Positions 30,881-38,287 of a stretch of 38,287 nt of DNA are shown here, piece after piece. Both the position numbers and the translations under genes were made by a program. The notes beneath the pieces are model-generated. The model made no database searches. It saw only the letters and a program-made list of their open reading frames with translations, and was not told the DNA's origin. The stretch covers positions 1,125,350 through 1,163,636 of the forward strand of contig BFEA01000352.1 of assembly GCA_003427395.1 (NCBI GenBank), read 5' to 3'. Every line of letters starts with the position of its first letter. The stretch's first letter is position 1. The stretch comes from Chara braunii (Eukaryota > Streptophyta > Charophyceae > Charales > Characeae).

Positions 30881-30889
30881 ACATCCATA

Positions 30890-31225
30890 GCTCCAGTAAA
30901 TGATAGCTCAAACAAGGTGCTAGGACCTCGTCAACTCCTGTTTTTTCAGTTACACACCCAGTACACACCCAGTTTGCCCCACTGTGCCTGAGACCCATTG
31001 CTAAGGCCGGGATACTCCCTGTCATCCCCAGCAAGCTTGAAGCCTTTCAGATATTCAGGGGTACTTGAAGAAACTTTATTAGCTATTGTATATAAATCGA
31101 AAGAAATAATTGAGTTTGTGTCGGCAATCTCATGTGAAGATCCCTTATTATTTCCTCCAGCTCAGCCTTTTCTCCATTCCTTACCGACTTCAAAGCGAAC
31201 TCCACTTCTCCAACTGAGCAAACAC
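30890..31225. other. Unassigned spacer
   Basis: No supported gene. GTTACACACCCAGTACACACC contains a short internal repeat near 30950-30972. Confidence 0.4.
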
Positions 31226-31368
31226 ATCAATCGATGCTGAGCATTTCACCGATGAACCCACGCTCGCAGACATGGCCGCTTCCTTGCCAAGCAGCATTCC
31301 CATGCAAGGAACTGAGAAAACGCCTCAATCAATGCTGCGCTTTTCACCGATGAACCCACGTTCGCCAA
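31226..31368. repeat. Two-copy tandem repeat, period about 98 bp
   Basis: ATCAATCGATGCTGAGCATT then TCACCGATGAACCCACGCTCG at 31226 recurs, diverged, at about 31324-31368 (TCAATCAATGCTGCGCTTTT, CACCGATGAACCCACGTTCG). Confidence 0.65.
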
Positions 31369-31381
31369 GGGTGTACTCGTA

Positions 31382-31655
31382 CTAACACTTTGTCGACAGA
31401 ATCTTGCGACAAGACTTAGTACGATCATATGAAGAGTTGCGCTCTGGAATGTCGCTAACGTGAGCATGCCATAAGAGTGTAATATCACCGCCTTTGATGC
31501 TGCTACACCACCAGTTATCCATTCCGATGTTTCGCCATGGAGTCCCATCGGTCAATTCCATTTGCAAATTGACAAGCCGACCGTTGCGGCCATGCCAATT
31601 TTTATTACATTCAACGAGTTCAGACTTGTCTTGATTGCCAGTCATTCTGCTTCCA
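31382..31655 (-). CDS. Hypothetical terminal coding exon
   Basis: A minus-strand frame with coding-like composition runs from a possible acceptor (GGTGGTGGAAGCAG, about 31653) to TAG at 31382-31384. It reads MTGNQDKSELVECNKNWHGR then LVNLQMELTDGTPW, NIGMDNWWCSSIKGGDITLL, WHAHVSDIPERN and ends in CRKILSTKC. Five Trp and four Cys in about 88 residues suggest a folded domain. I do not recognise a family. Upstream of the proposed acceptor the frame runs into the tandem repeat at 31639-31765, so the exon start is uncertain. Confidence 0.35.
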
Positions 31656-31765
31656 CCACCGCCGGACAAGAGACCCACCAAATCAACCATGCCTTATTAC
31701 ATTCAAGTCATTCTGCTTCCACCATCGGACAAGAGACCCACCAAAGCAACCATGCTGCTTGATTG
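31639..31765. repeat. Two-copy tandem repeat, period about 66 bp
   Basis: GTCATTCTGCTTCCACCA, then CGGACAAGAGACCCACCAAA and CAACCATGC, occurs twice with small changes. Confidence 0.75.
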
Positions 31766-31769
31766 CGCA

Positions 31770-32150
31770 GTCATTCTCCCAAGTATGGATTCACTGACGC
31801 GGTGTCCACGACTTGTCTTGATCATGGTGTCTGATGTCTCTGCTGCTTCCACCACCGCCGCTGCTGCCGCTACTTCTGCCAGGAAGTTCCCGAGTGCTCC
31901 TGGCTTCCCCTATTCTTTCGTCTCTTCCTTACCCTCTCCTCCTCCCTGACCCTCACTCTTTCGGCCCCCACCCCACCCCACCTTTCACCTCCCTTTCTTC
32001 CAAATGCACAGCCTTATTGTAGTGCCATGCGCACTATACTATGGGGAGCACGGGACAATCCAGTTCGAATGGACAGGATGCGCTGACGGAAGCGTTGGAT
32101 TTCTCATATATCCGCNCCCCCCCCCCCCCNCCCCCCNCCNCCCCNNCTGC
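31770..32150. other. Unassigned CT-rich spacer ending in poly(C) with N
   Basis: The sequence is pyrimidine-rich around 31850-32000. At 32115-32147 a C run contains several ambiguous bases, so base calls and length here are unreliable. Confidence 0.6.
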
Positions 32151-32293
32151 CGTTCCCCCTGGAGGTATGAGTCTGGTGCTCAGGCATCTGATTTCAGGCC
32201 CAGCGCCCAATGCTACCGGGAGTATTCCATGGTGCCCTGCCAACTCTCTTCCTGATCCGGAATATCCCGTTGGATGGGCGCTGTTCATGCCGC

Positions 32294-32404
32294 CTATCGT
32301 CTTCACCCGAATAGAATGCCCAGTCATTCTAGCGGTGTTTGGGGCAAGTTTCAGTCCAGATACGGCTATAATGACCGGGCGTTCTATTTGGGTGAACACG
32401 GTAG
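32294..32404. mobile_element. 111-bp palindromic MITE, copy 2
   Basis: Same length as 28311-28421 and the same arms (CTATCGTCTTCACCCGAATA ... reverse of CTATTTGGGTGAACACGGTAG), but in the opposite orientation, as judged from the asymmetric loop (CAGTCCAGATACGGC here versus CATCTGGACTGA there). Arms have more mismatches, so it is older. Confidence 0.8.
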
Positions 32405-32409
32405 CGGTG

Positions 32410-32789
32410 AGCACATGCTCAGTGCCAGTACCATCAGTCCCCGTGGCGAACCCTGTGGTTCTCTGTGCCAGTGATTCAATCACGTCCAGATTGCTGCAAT
32501 ATGCTCTTGGCAATAGCTTGAGCGACAGAATTACCTGAGCGGTGGTTTCTCTTCCAGCACCACAGGGATACCTGTCTGAATGACTGCACTGCGATCTCCT
32601 CTTTTTTTCAAGTATCAGTCTAACAGATCATCCAGAAAATACCTTGCACTCGAAGATGTAAGCGAGTATCAGTCGATGCCTATCTTCTTAAGCAGCAGAA
32701 TCTGGTTGAATGACCCGATCCCATTGGCCCTTCTTCACAATGACTTCAATTTCAAAGCGGGGCAGCCCCTAACATTATTGCGCCAGTCT
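32410..32789. other. Unassigned spacer
   Basis: No supported gene or repeat. Confidence 0.4.
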
Positions 32790-32873
32790 GTTTCCACCAG
32801 GATCCGAACTTGTGATCTGTCCATCATCAACAGCCACATGCGTGTACCAGTCAGCCACATGGGTTGGATCTCC
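32790..32873 (-). repeat. tRNA-like sequence (SINE head or tRNA pseudogene)
   Basis: On the minus strand TGTGGCTGACTGGTACACGC is a good A box, followed by GGCTGTTGATG (a possible Asn-like GUU loop) and AGTTCGGATCCTGG, a near-consensus B box. CACAAG/CTGGTG gives a T stem with one mismatch. The acceptor stem does not pair, so a functional tRNA is unlikely. Confidence 0.5.
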
Positions 32874-32994
32874 GCACTGGCCTTTTCTATATCCCCGTGA
32901 ATAAAGAACTCGACTTCGCCTTTCGCCGCTGCCTCCTCCTTTCATCTTTTCACGATCCTTGTTCATCCATCTCCTCTGTCCTCCTTCCATTATC

Positions 32995-33440
32995 CGCCTG
33001 TTGCCTGCAAACTTGTCTGACCCCCCCTCATGCAACGCCAGAAACATGTTCTCCGATATGCACTCAAACCCGGGCTCGAACGCAGGTTTGCGCATATGCA
33101 CATCTGAAACATGTCGGACCCCCCAGCTGTTCTCAGTTACAAAAATAATGTTCGTCTTTACATGTTCTCAGTTGCAAACAGCCCTCCCGCTCCTTAGAAG
33201 AATTCTTCACTGTGAAAGCTGTGTGCTGCTTCCGCTTTGCCTGCAAACTTGTCCCATCCCTCACGCAACCCCACCAACTTGCTCACAGATGTGCACTAAA
33301 AAAAACTGGGTTCGAACCCCCAAACATGTTCGCAGTTGCAAAACACAGTGGTCTCCGGTTCGAACTTCAAACCATTGTTGCGCCTCCTCATTGTCAACAA
33401 CGCTGTTGGTCATGAAAATAATTCCTCACTTTGAAAACTG
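32995..33440. repeat. Diverged tandem repeat, period about 235 bp
   Basis: TTGCCTGCAAACTTGTCTGA (about 33000), with downstream CACTC-AACCCGGGCTCGAAC and ACATGTTCTCAGTTGCAAA, recurs diverged from about 33237: TTGCCTGCAAACTTGTCCCA, CACT...GGGTTCGAACCC, ACATGTTCGCAGTTGCAAAA. GGGTTCGAACCC resembles a pol III B box, but no A box pairs with it. Confidence 0.5.
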
Positions 33441-34904
33441 TTTTCCCAACTGACGACTGCGCGGTCCCGACTGAGGAAACTCCCAACAGATTCTCCCATG
33501 ATGATGACTCGGTACCCGGTGTTCCCCAAGTTGCTGGCCGCCATGCGAACTTCGCTCTTTTCGCCTCTCCACCATTATCATGGTACTTCGGCCACTGGCT
33601 GGTTCAAACTTCCGAGTTCTAACCATTGCCGCGTTCTCAGGTTAGTCATACATAGTCAGGTCACCCATGTACGGACTGCCATAAGAAAGCTGAGGGTTTT
33701 TCTAATCCCACACTCAGGTGACTGACGATGTCCCGCTGAGACCAACCCCACCTCCCCACAAGCTTGCCGAGGATATATTATGGGCGTCCTCAATTGTTGG
33801 TCAGTACTTCGTCATCCTATCTATCCTACCCTGTCCTATTCTTCTGCTGTGCTGAGAAACCATTACACACTCCACTGGGCTATAATCTGTGCACGAGCGG
33901 CATACGCCAAGTTCTACCTTGTACAGAGGCCAACACGAGCGAATGGGCCCCGGTCAAAAGATGGCCTATGCTACCCCCGGCTGCCTGCTTCAGAAACCAA
34001 GAGAGCATTTACCCCAATGGAGGATTCCACACCGACACCAACTACCTTGACTTGATGTTGTACCAATGGTGCCACAACAAAAGCGCGTTTCACACAACGA
34101 GAGAGCCTTTGACAAATGACAATGAATGCCAGCCCCATAAGCCCCACAGGGATTCACAAAACCTCTCAGAAATGACGACTCCTTGGGTTTGTTTCTCCCC
34201 TGTAGTTTGTCAAAGCCGATCCCGATAAGCCAGACCGACCACCATTCTAGCAATATAAACTGATGCCAGGAATTAAAAAAAAAAAGAACTGATGCCAGGC
34301 TCTGACTATATAAAGAGAGGAAGTGCAAACAACCATCTCCGAGGTTCCTTGTCTTTTGACGAAGGAGAGGAACACCCCCTTCCTCCTTCCCCATCGGTAC
34401 CATCTTCCAAATCATTCATCACATTCGCTGGCACAACATCCATCCAATCAGGGCATGCTCGCTCAGACTGGGATTTCCTGAACGAACCTCCCTGTACCTG
34501 AGGTCACCACATTCAGGGACGTCATGTTGCGAGTATGCCCTCAAACTCCCTGCATCACTCGCTGCTAAGGTCAAAAGGGATACCGACTTTCTTGTCCTTC
34601 CTCCGGAGACCACCCCACTGGGATGAGTAACTCCAACAGAAAAAAAAGGAGCAAGCCAGGAGACTTTGAACTCTGCTTCTTCCTCCCCTCCCTTGGCTCC
34701 TCGAGACAGCCGCCATTCTTCGTCCCAGTAATAGTGAGTCCCTTTCTTCTTCCCAATCCTGCCCAGCAATGAGTTGCATTCTTCGTCCCATCGCTCTCCA
34801 AGCCCCGCAGGAACGAGTTTCGTTCTTCGTTCCATTTCTCAGGAGAGAGTTCCCTTCATCGTCTTCCTTTTTTTGGGGGGCACTGCTTGTAGGATGCTCA
34901 GTGC
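33441..34904. other. Unassigned sequence and probable 3' flank of the minus-strand exon
   Basis: No gene is supported. AACTGATGCCAGG is duplicated around an A run (34259-34302). CGTTCTTCGTYCC motifs repeat between about 34720 and 34840, downstream (minus strand) of the stop codon at 34905, so part of this may be 3' UTR. I could not find a clear poly(A) signal. Confidence 0.4.
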
Positions 34905-35166
34905 TCACATAGCCTTGTAATGTTCATCGATTATCTCCCGTACGTTTTGCACAACTTTTGGCACGTTAATGACCATTGATGTCGGGGGATCAATCATGTG
35001 TCCGTTCTCGTCAACATAGCTGGAAGGTCTGTTCATCCGAGTGGGCAGGTGCGCGTAGTAATGGACACCCAGCATAATCGCGAGGCTCCTGTAGTTGAAG
35101 TTGAGGTTGGCGGGGTCTGTGTTTCGATAGGGTGGCTGTAGGAACTCCAAAACACTTGCACCCTTC
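34905..35166 (-). CDS. 3'-terminal exon of an unidentified cellular gene
   Basis: On the minus strand a strong acceptor (TTTTTTTCTTGGTGCTCCAG|G) opens an exon that stays in frame for 86 codons to TGA at 34905-34907. The peptide begins KGASVLEFLQPPYRNTDPAN. It continues through NFNYRSLAIMLGVHYYAHLP, TRMNRPSSYVDENGHMIDPP and TSMVINVPKVVQNVREIIDE, and ends in HYKAM. Composition, codon regularity and the consensus acceptor make this the most credible protein-coding segment in the window. It looks like the C-terminus of a soluble globular protein, but I cannot assign a family. Upstream exons are not visible within the next 3 kb, so the intron must be long or the gene is a fragment. TGA serves as the stop here. 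Confidence 0.7.
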
Positions 35167-35798
35167 CTGGAGCACCAAGAAAAAAAACAACAAGTTATAA
35201 AAACACAGCAGAGTGCAGCCGCAGAAGTAAGACCACATGAAGACCAAAATAAGTGTATAATACGACTCAGGAGAAGGGAGAGAGGAGGGGAGAGGAGTAA
35301 GGGAAGGAATAATACAGTTCATGAAACACATCCAACAAAAACATGAAGAAAGAACTTCAGACACTGAAAGAACGACAAGTTGACATTGAAGGACCAAAGG
35401 AGGAGGAAGAATAGAGGGTGAAACAACAATAAGCAATCCAGTACCACATTTGGCTAGCTATGTAATGCGCAAGCCTATGATTACATAGTACATACTACAT
35501 GCCCATTACCCCTACATGATATACCGATTCCCATGTGTGTTACTACAATTATAACGACTATCATCACCTTCCTCACATGTCTAACGGTCGGACTCTACTA
35601 TGCCATGTCAGAGAATTACTGCTCTAATTGTGCAGTAATTGATTGAATGCCATGAGACTTTTCAACTTTTGGCAATCATGTTTTCCACCTGATGTTTCAC
35701 GTCATGCCAATACCTCCAGTTTTCTCAACCAAACAGTCTTATCCTAGGTACAGGAGTACTCCATTTAAGCATCTGAAAATCAATAAGTTAAACATAAT

Positions 35799-35800
<2 letters not shown>
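35167..35800 (-). other. Probable intron upstream of the terminal exon
   Basis: The minus strand is pyrimidine-rich (CCTTCCCTTACTCCTCTCCC-type runs) leading into the acceptor at 35167. No further exon was recognised. The overlapping 141-codon frame is an out-of-frame read-through of the intron. Confidence 0.5.

Positions 35801-35838
<38 letters not shown>
35801..35838. repeat. CA dinucleotide microsatellite
   Basis: About nineteen CA units. Confidence 0.95.
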
Positions 35839-35840
<2 letters not shown>

Positions 35841-36055
35841 AGTTTGTCTGTCAGTCTCCTGTTGTCTGTCCTCCCTCTGATTTTTTCTATCACCTCTGAT
35901 TTTTTCTATCTTTTTGTGCCGAACTGAGCACCCTTAAGTACTGCCAAACAGTCGGTGGTTCCTCGTTTGGAGTGCGTACTGCACTCTTAGAGGGGCCGCT
36001 CGGTTCGGGATGTCTGTGCTGCCTGTGGGTGATGACGAATGCTCGTCGGAGTGAC

Positions 36056-36115
36056 TTCATGGCTTAGTGGGTGGAGGCAACCAACAGTCCACGGGGTTCA
36101 ATCGTGATGTGAGTA
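36056..36115 (+). repeat. tRNA-like internal promoter (SINE head)
   Basis: On the plus strand CATGGCTTAGTGGGTGGA matches a pol III A box and CGGGGTTCAATCG, about 33 nt later, matches a B box. Folding into a full tRNA is poor. It lies about 550 nt upstream of the hammerhead ribozyme on the same strand and could promote an RNA containing it. Confidence 0.45.
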
Positions 36116-36119
36116 GGTC

Positions 36120-36600
36120 ATGTGTCGCTTGCTCCGTGTTGGATGTGCGGACTGCCTCGTCTGCGCTCTGCCTCTTCCCTGCCGCCTGTCCCGCTGGCTC
36201 CACATGTGGTTCTCTGCAAATTGCTGTGTTCGCTGCGTGGTCTGGCCGTGTTGTTGGTGTTACCTTGCGGTTCGCTGCTCCGCTGCCTTGCCGCTCATCC
36301 GCTGGCCGTGCCTTCCGTGTTTGCTGCTTATGTGGCTTGTAGGTTGGTTGCCTTGTTGCTGGTGCCTTGTGCTTCGATGCACAGTTGCTGAGCTGGTGGT
36401 CCACTGGCCCAGCCGTCCCTTGCAGTGTGGTGGCCTTGCTTGTGTTGCCTTGTGCTTCACTACACGGTTGCCGCACTGCATATCCTGTGTGCCATGTTGT
36501 TCCTTGCAGTCGTTTTTGGCATTGTGCAGCTGTGTTGCCTCTACTGTGTTGCCTGGTGCTCCACAGGGTTGCTGCCCTCTGCTATGTTCCGCTTGGGGAC
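36120..36600. other. T/G/C-rich low-complexity sequence
   Basis: Imperfect repeats of TTGCCTTGTGCTTC and GTTGCCTTG give long Cys/Leu/Val-rich frames on the plus strand. I do not regard them as genes. Confidence 0.5.
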
Positions 36601-36662
36601 AGTCTGCCTTCTACAAGCTTCAAATGGTTCATGACCCGAATCATCAAATACGGAGATTCCGC

Positions 36663-36716
36663 AGATTGTCGAGGGTTCAGCCTCCTGATGAGTCGGTGCA
36701 ACCGACGAAACAATCT
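36663..36716 (+). ncRNA. Hammerhead ribozyme, type III topology
   Basis: All conserved parts are present in order. The stem III 5' strand is AGATTGT (36663-36669), and the cleavage triplet GTC has its cut after C36670. Stem I is GAGG-GTTCAG-CCTC (36671-36684). The core CTGATGA follows (36685-36691). Stem II is GTCGGT-GCA-ACCGAC (36692-36706), then GAA, and A plus the stem III 3' strand (ACAATCT, 36710-36716). Stem III has 7 perfect pairs, stem II 6 and stem I 4. Every invariant core base is intact. Open ends on stem III make it type III, the topology known from plant retrozymes and viroid-like RNAs. It is followed by a T-rich tract (36717-36750). No second ribozyme copy was found here, so a retrozyme with two copies is not shown. 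Confidence 0.9.
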
Positions 36717-36769
36717 ATCATCATTTATTTTTATTTTTATTTTTTTTTCGCTTGTTTGTTTTGCTTATT

Positions 36770-37060
36770 GTTCTTTTGTCTGCCTGTTATCTTGTTGCCT
36801 TGCTGCTTCTTGACTTCCTGTTCGTTCTTTTCTTGCTTAGTGTTGTTTGTCTGCCCACCCGCCTCCCCCATGCCCTCCAGCCTATGTTCCATGCTGTTGC
36901 TTCACCACCTTAGTGCTACTTCTTGACTTGCTGTTGCCGCCTCATTCTTCTCCCTGGTGGTGTGTGTCTGCCCGCCCGCCTCCCCATGCCCTCCACCCTT
37001 TGTTCTTTGTTGCGGCTTGTCGTGCAAGTACCTTGTTGCGTCTTGACCTTAGTCTTGCCA
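36770..37060. repeat. Imperfect tandem repeat, period about 115 bp
   Basis: TTGTCTGCCCACCCGCCTCC then CCATGCCCTCCA near 36848 recurs near 36965 (TGTCTGCCCGCCCGCCTCCC). The preceding CTTCTTGACTTCCTGTT block recurs at about 36918. It lies just downstream of the ribozyme. Confidence 0.6.
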
Positions 37061-37274
37061 TTCTGTTTGCCTTGTTGTACTTGTCGTACCGCTGGTTGGT
37101 TTGGTTTTTGTTGTTTTTCTTTTTCGTAACATGGCTTTTGAAAGCTGGGCATTATAAGCATTCTTTTCTATGGGAATCTTAGGTTGTGGGCTCTTTCCCG
37201 GTGTTGTTTATAAGCACACCTTCCAGTGCAACATGCTGCAATGCGGTCGCAGAAGCCACACAATAGAAACATAA

Positions 37275-37275
<1 letters not shown>

Positions 37276-37336
<61 letters not shown>
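37276..37336. repeat. CA dinucleotide microsatellite
   Basis: About thirty CA units. Minus-strand frames through it encode Cys-Val runs only. Confidence 0.97.
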
Positions 37337-37339
<3 letters not shown>

Positions 37340-37434
37340 TGTAGCAGTCCCCCTGAGGCCCGGCTTTGAGTGAAGATTGGGAGACTTCATGTTCACCCAG
37401 AAGAGCCTGAGTCAATCAATTCAATATGTAAATA

Positions 37435-37506
37435 GTGGATATAGATTAAAGGTAAATTGTCTGCCTTCCAAGCAGGGGATATGGGTTTGATTCCCGTTAT
37501 CCGCAA
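37435..37506 (+). tRNA. trnG-UCC: tRNA-Gly(UCC), organelle-like
   Basis: The 72-nt sequence folds into a full cloverleaf. Acceptor GTGGATA/TATCCGC has 7 pairs (one T-G), D stem GATT/AATT has 4 pairs (one G-T), anticodon stem TCTGC/GCAGG has 5 pairs (one T-G) with loop CTTCCAA (anticodon UCC), and T stem ATGGG/CCCGT has 5 pairs (one T-G). The discriminator is A. It resembles algal mitochondrial or plastid trnG(UCC) more than nuclear ones. C56 of the T loop is T (TTTGATT). No organellar neighbours are visible, so it is probably a nuclear insertion or a tRNA retropseudogene. Function is uncertain. Confidence 0.7.
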
Positions 37507-37728
37507 TTGCGATCTGATGATAAAAAAATTGAGATAAATAAAATGGCCGTATCACTCTGTGGTATGGTCGGTATGCTACTTTCCCCATTGAAAGCATAGT
37601 CAAGACATAGACAAACCAAGAGAGTGACAGAGAGTATTCTCTTTCAGAGCTTCTTCAGATTAGAATGAGACAAATATGATAAGTTTGATCAGACAGTAAT
37701 GGATGCTGCAGAGAGAATGACAACCAGC
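37507..37728. other. Short unassigned spacer after the tRNA
   Basis: A-rich GATAAAAAAATTGAGATAAA follows the tRNA and could be a degraded retroposon tail. Nothing else was recognised. Confidence 0.4.
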
Positions 37729-37852
37729 AGGTTATCAGACCAAGAGAGATGGAGCAAGAAAGGGTACTTGGACTCGCACCTGCTGGTCATCAAGAGGTTA
37801 TCAGACCAAGAAAGGTGGATCAAGCATTGACTCGCACCTGCTGGTCATCAAG
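37729..37852. repeat. Two-copy tandem repeat, period about 66 bp
   Basis: AGGTTATCAGACCAAGARAG, then GACTCGCACCTGCTGGTCAT and CAAG, occurs twice; the second copy is shorter by an internal deletion. Confidence 0.8.
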
Positions 37853-38287
37853 CAGACTCTAACTACTTGGACTACCCCATGTAGTATTTCTACCTGTGGT
37901 GATTTCCCGCCCACCCATGCGGTCTCCATAGGTGGCCCATACAGCCACGGTACGTGAGTCAACTACTCCCCTCGGGCGGTGAATTACCTATTAAGTATCC
38001 CGAACTATTCGACCCTACCTACCACAATGTCCTTGTACCCCTTCCCGACACACACCCCAGAGATGAGACAACCTTTATACCCCCGTGGTCGAGACACACA
38101 CAAGGGGGAACACACCTAGACATACGACTCACTGTGCCACTCCCCTCCACTATGAAGGCGCCCCGTCTAAGCGGGAAACTCCATGGTTCCCAGACGTCTA
38201 AACGGAGACCCCCCTAGAGAGAGGTAGGGAGTAGCAGACCAGGGTTCTCTGGGCCCGCAAACTATCCTATAGTCAAGTATTTACTAT
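37853..38287. other. Unassigned right end of window
   Basis: An 87-codon plus-strand frame (37954-38217, GTG start) reads ELPIKYPELFDPTYHNVLVP and then Pro/Thr-rich sequence. It might be part of a gene or retroelement continuing to the right, but there is no ATG, acceptor or known motif, so I do not call it. Confidence 0.3.

Noticed and set aside
30149-30890. Pro/Ser/Leu-rich and Lys/Glu-rich frames
   Set aside because: Pure products of the CTTC minisatellite in different frames.
33764-34228. 154-codon plus-strand frame
   Set aside because: Two overlapping frames are equally open, neither has recognisable motifs or splice signals.
35011-35436. 141-codon hydrophobic minus-strand frame
   Set aside because: It is the pyrimidine-rich intron read out of frame into the exon at 34905-35166.
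36120-36926. 268-codon Cys/Leu-rich plus-strand frame
   Set aside because: Its composition follows GTTGCCTTG low-complexity repeats, and it reads straight through the hammerhead ribozyme and the T-rich tract.
37954-38217. Pro/Thr-rich frame at the right edge
   Set aside because: No ATG, acceptor site or known motif; cannot be distinguished from chance.

Overview
This window looks like nuclear DNA from a eukaryote with large intergenic spaces, and it is dominated by mobile-element debris. Four things point that way: GT-AG introns with pyrimidine tracts, tRNA- and U6-derived SINEs, miniature foldback DNA transposons, and a decayed LTR-retrotransposon gag. The U6-derived segments resemble plant/algal U6 3' ends, and one intact tRNA-Gly(UCC) is organelle-like. 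An alga or a related protist would fit, but I cannot name the organism. There is no bacterial-style gene organisation. Most long open frames fall in microsatellites or low-complexity DNA.

Layout. 1-1351 and 5845-6997 are two related composite repeats, each with two kinds of minus-strand tRNA-like module, a GC-rich module and a short palindrome. 1455-2090 holds eight degenerate copies of a CTAACTTAGG motif. 7207-7960 holds foldback remnants and microsatellites. 7980-9645 and 16200-17540 are two copies of a repeat of about 1.3-1.7 kb that ends in a hairpin plus AATAAA. 9640-9890 and 19230-19470 are two copies of a chimeric tRNA-U6 SINE. 10178-12086 (minus) is an LTR-retrotransposon remnant: a tandem LTR/leader unit, a 53-nt leader intron and a gag broken by stop codons. 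12638-14915 (minus) is a decayed intron-containing gene of unknown function whose internal stops are almost all TGA.

The right half is as follows. 17540-17739 is a 200-N gap. 19724-20082 is an exact duplication joined by an N. 23070-24270 holds minisatellites. 25240-27411 is a foldback element split by a 1.63-kb PIF/Harbinger-like transposon, followed by an intact foldback copy. 28311-28421 and 32294-32404 are two 111-bp MITEs in opposite orientation. 30130-30880 is a CTTC-rich pyrimidine tract. 34905-35166 (minus) is the most convincing cellular coding exon. 36056-36716 contains a tRNA-like promoter element followed by a complete type III hammerhead ribozyme. 37435-37506 is a foldable tRNA-Gly(UCC).

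The strongest discovery candidate is the hammerhead ribozyme at 36663-36716. The tRNA-U6 SINE is next, because its internal hairpin is conserved with a compensatory base change. The TGA-only decayed gene and the nested Harbinger insertion also deserve follow-up. No operon or multi-gene pathway is present; the common theme is RNA-mediated and DNA-mediated transposition.
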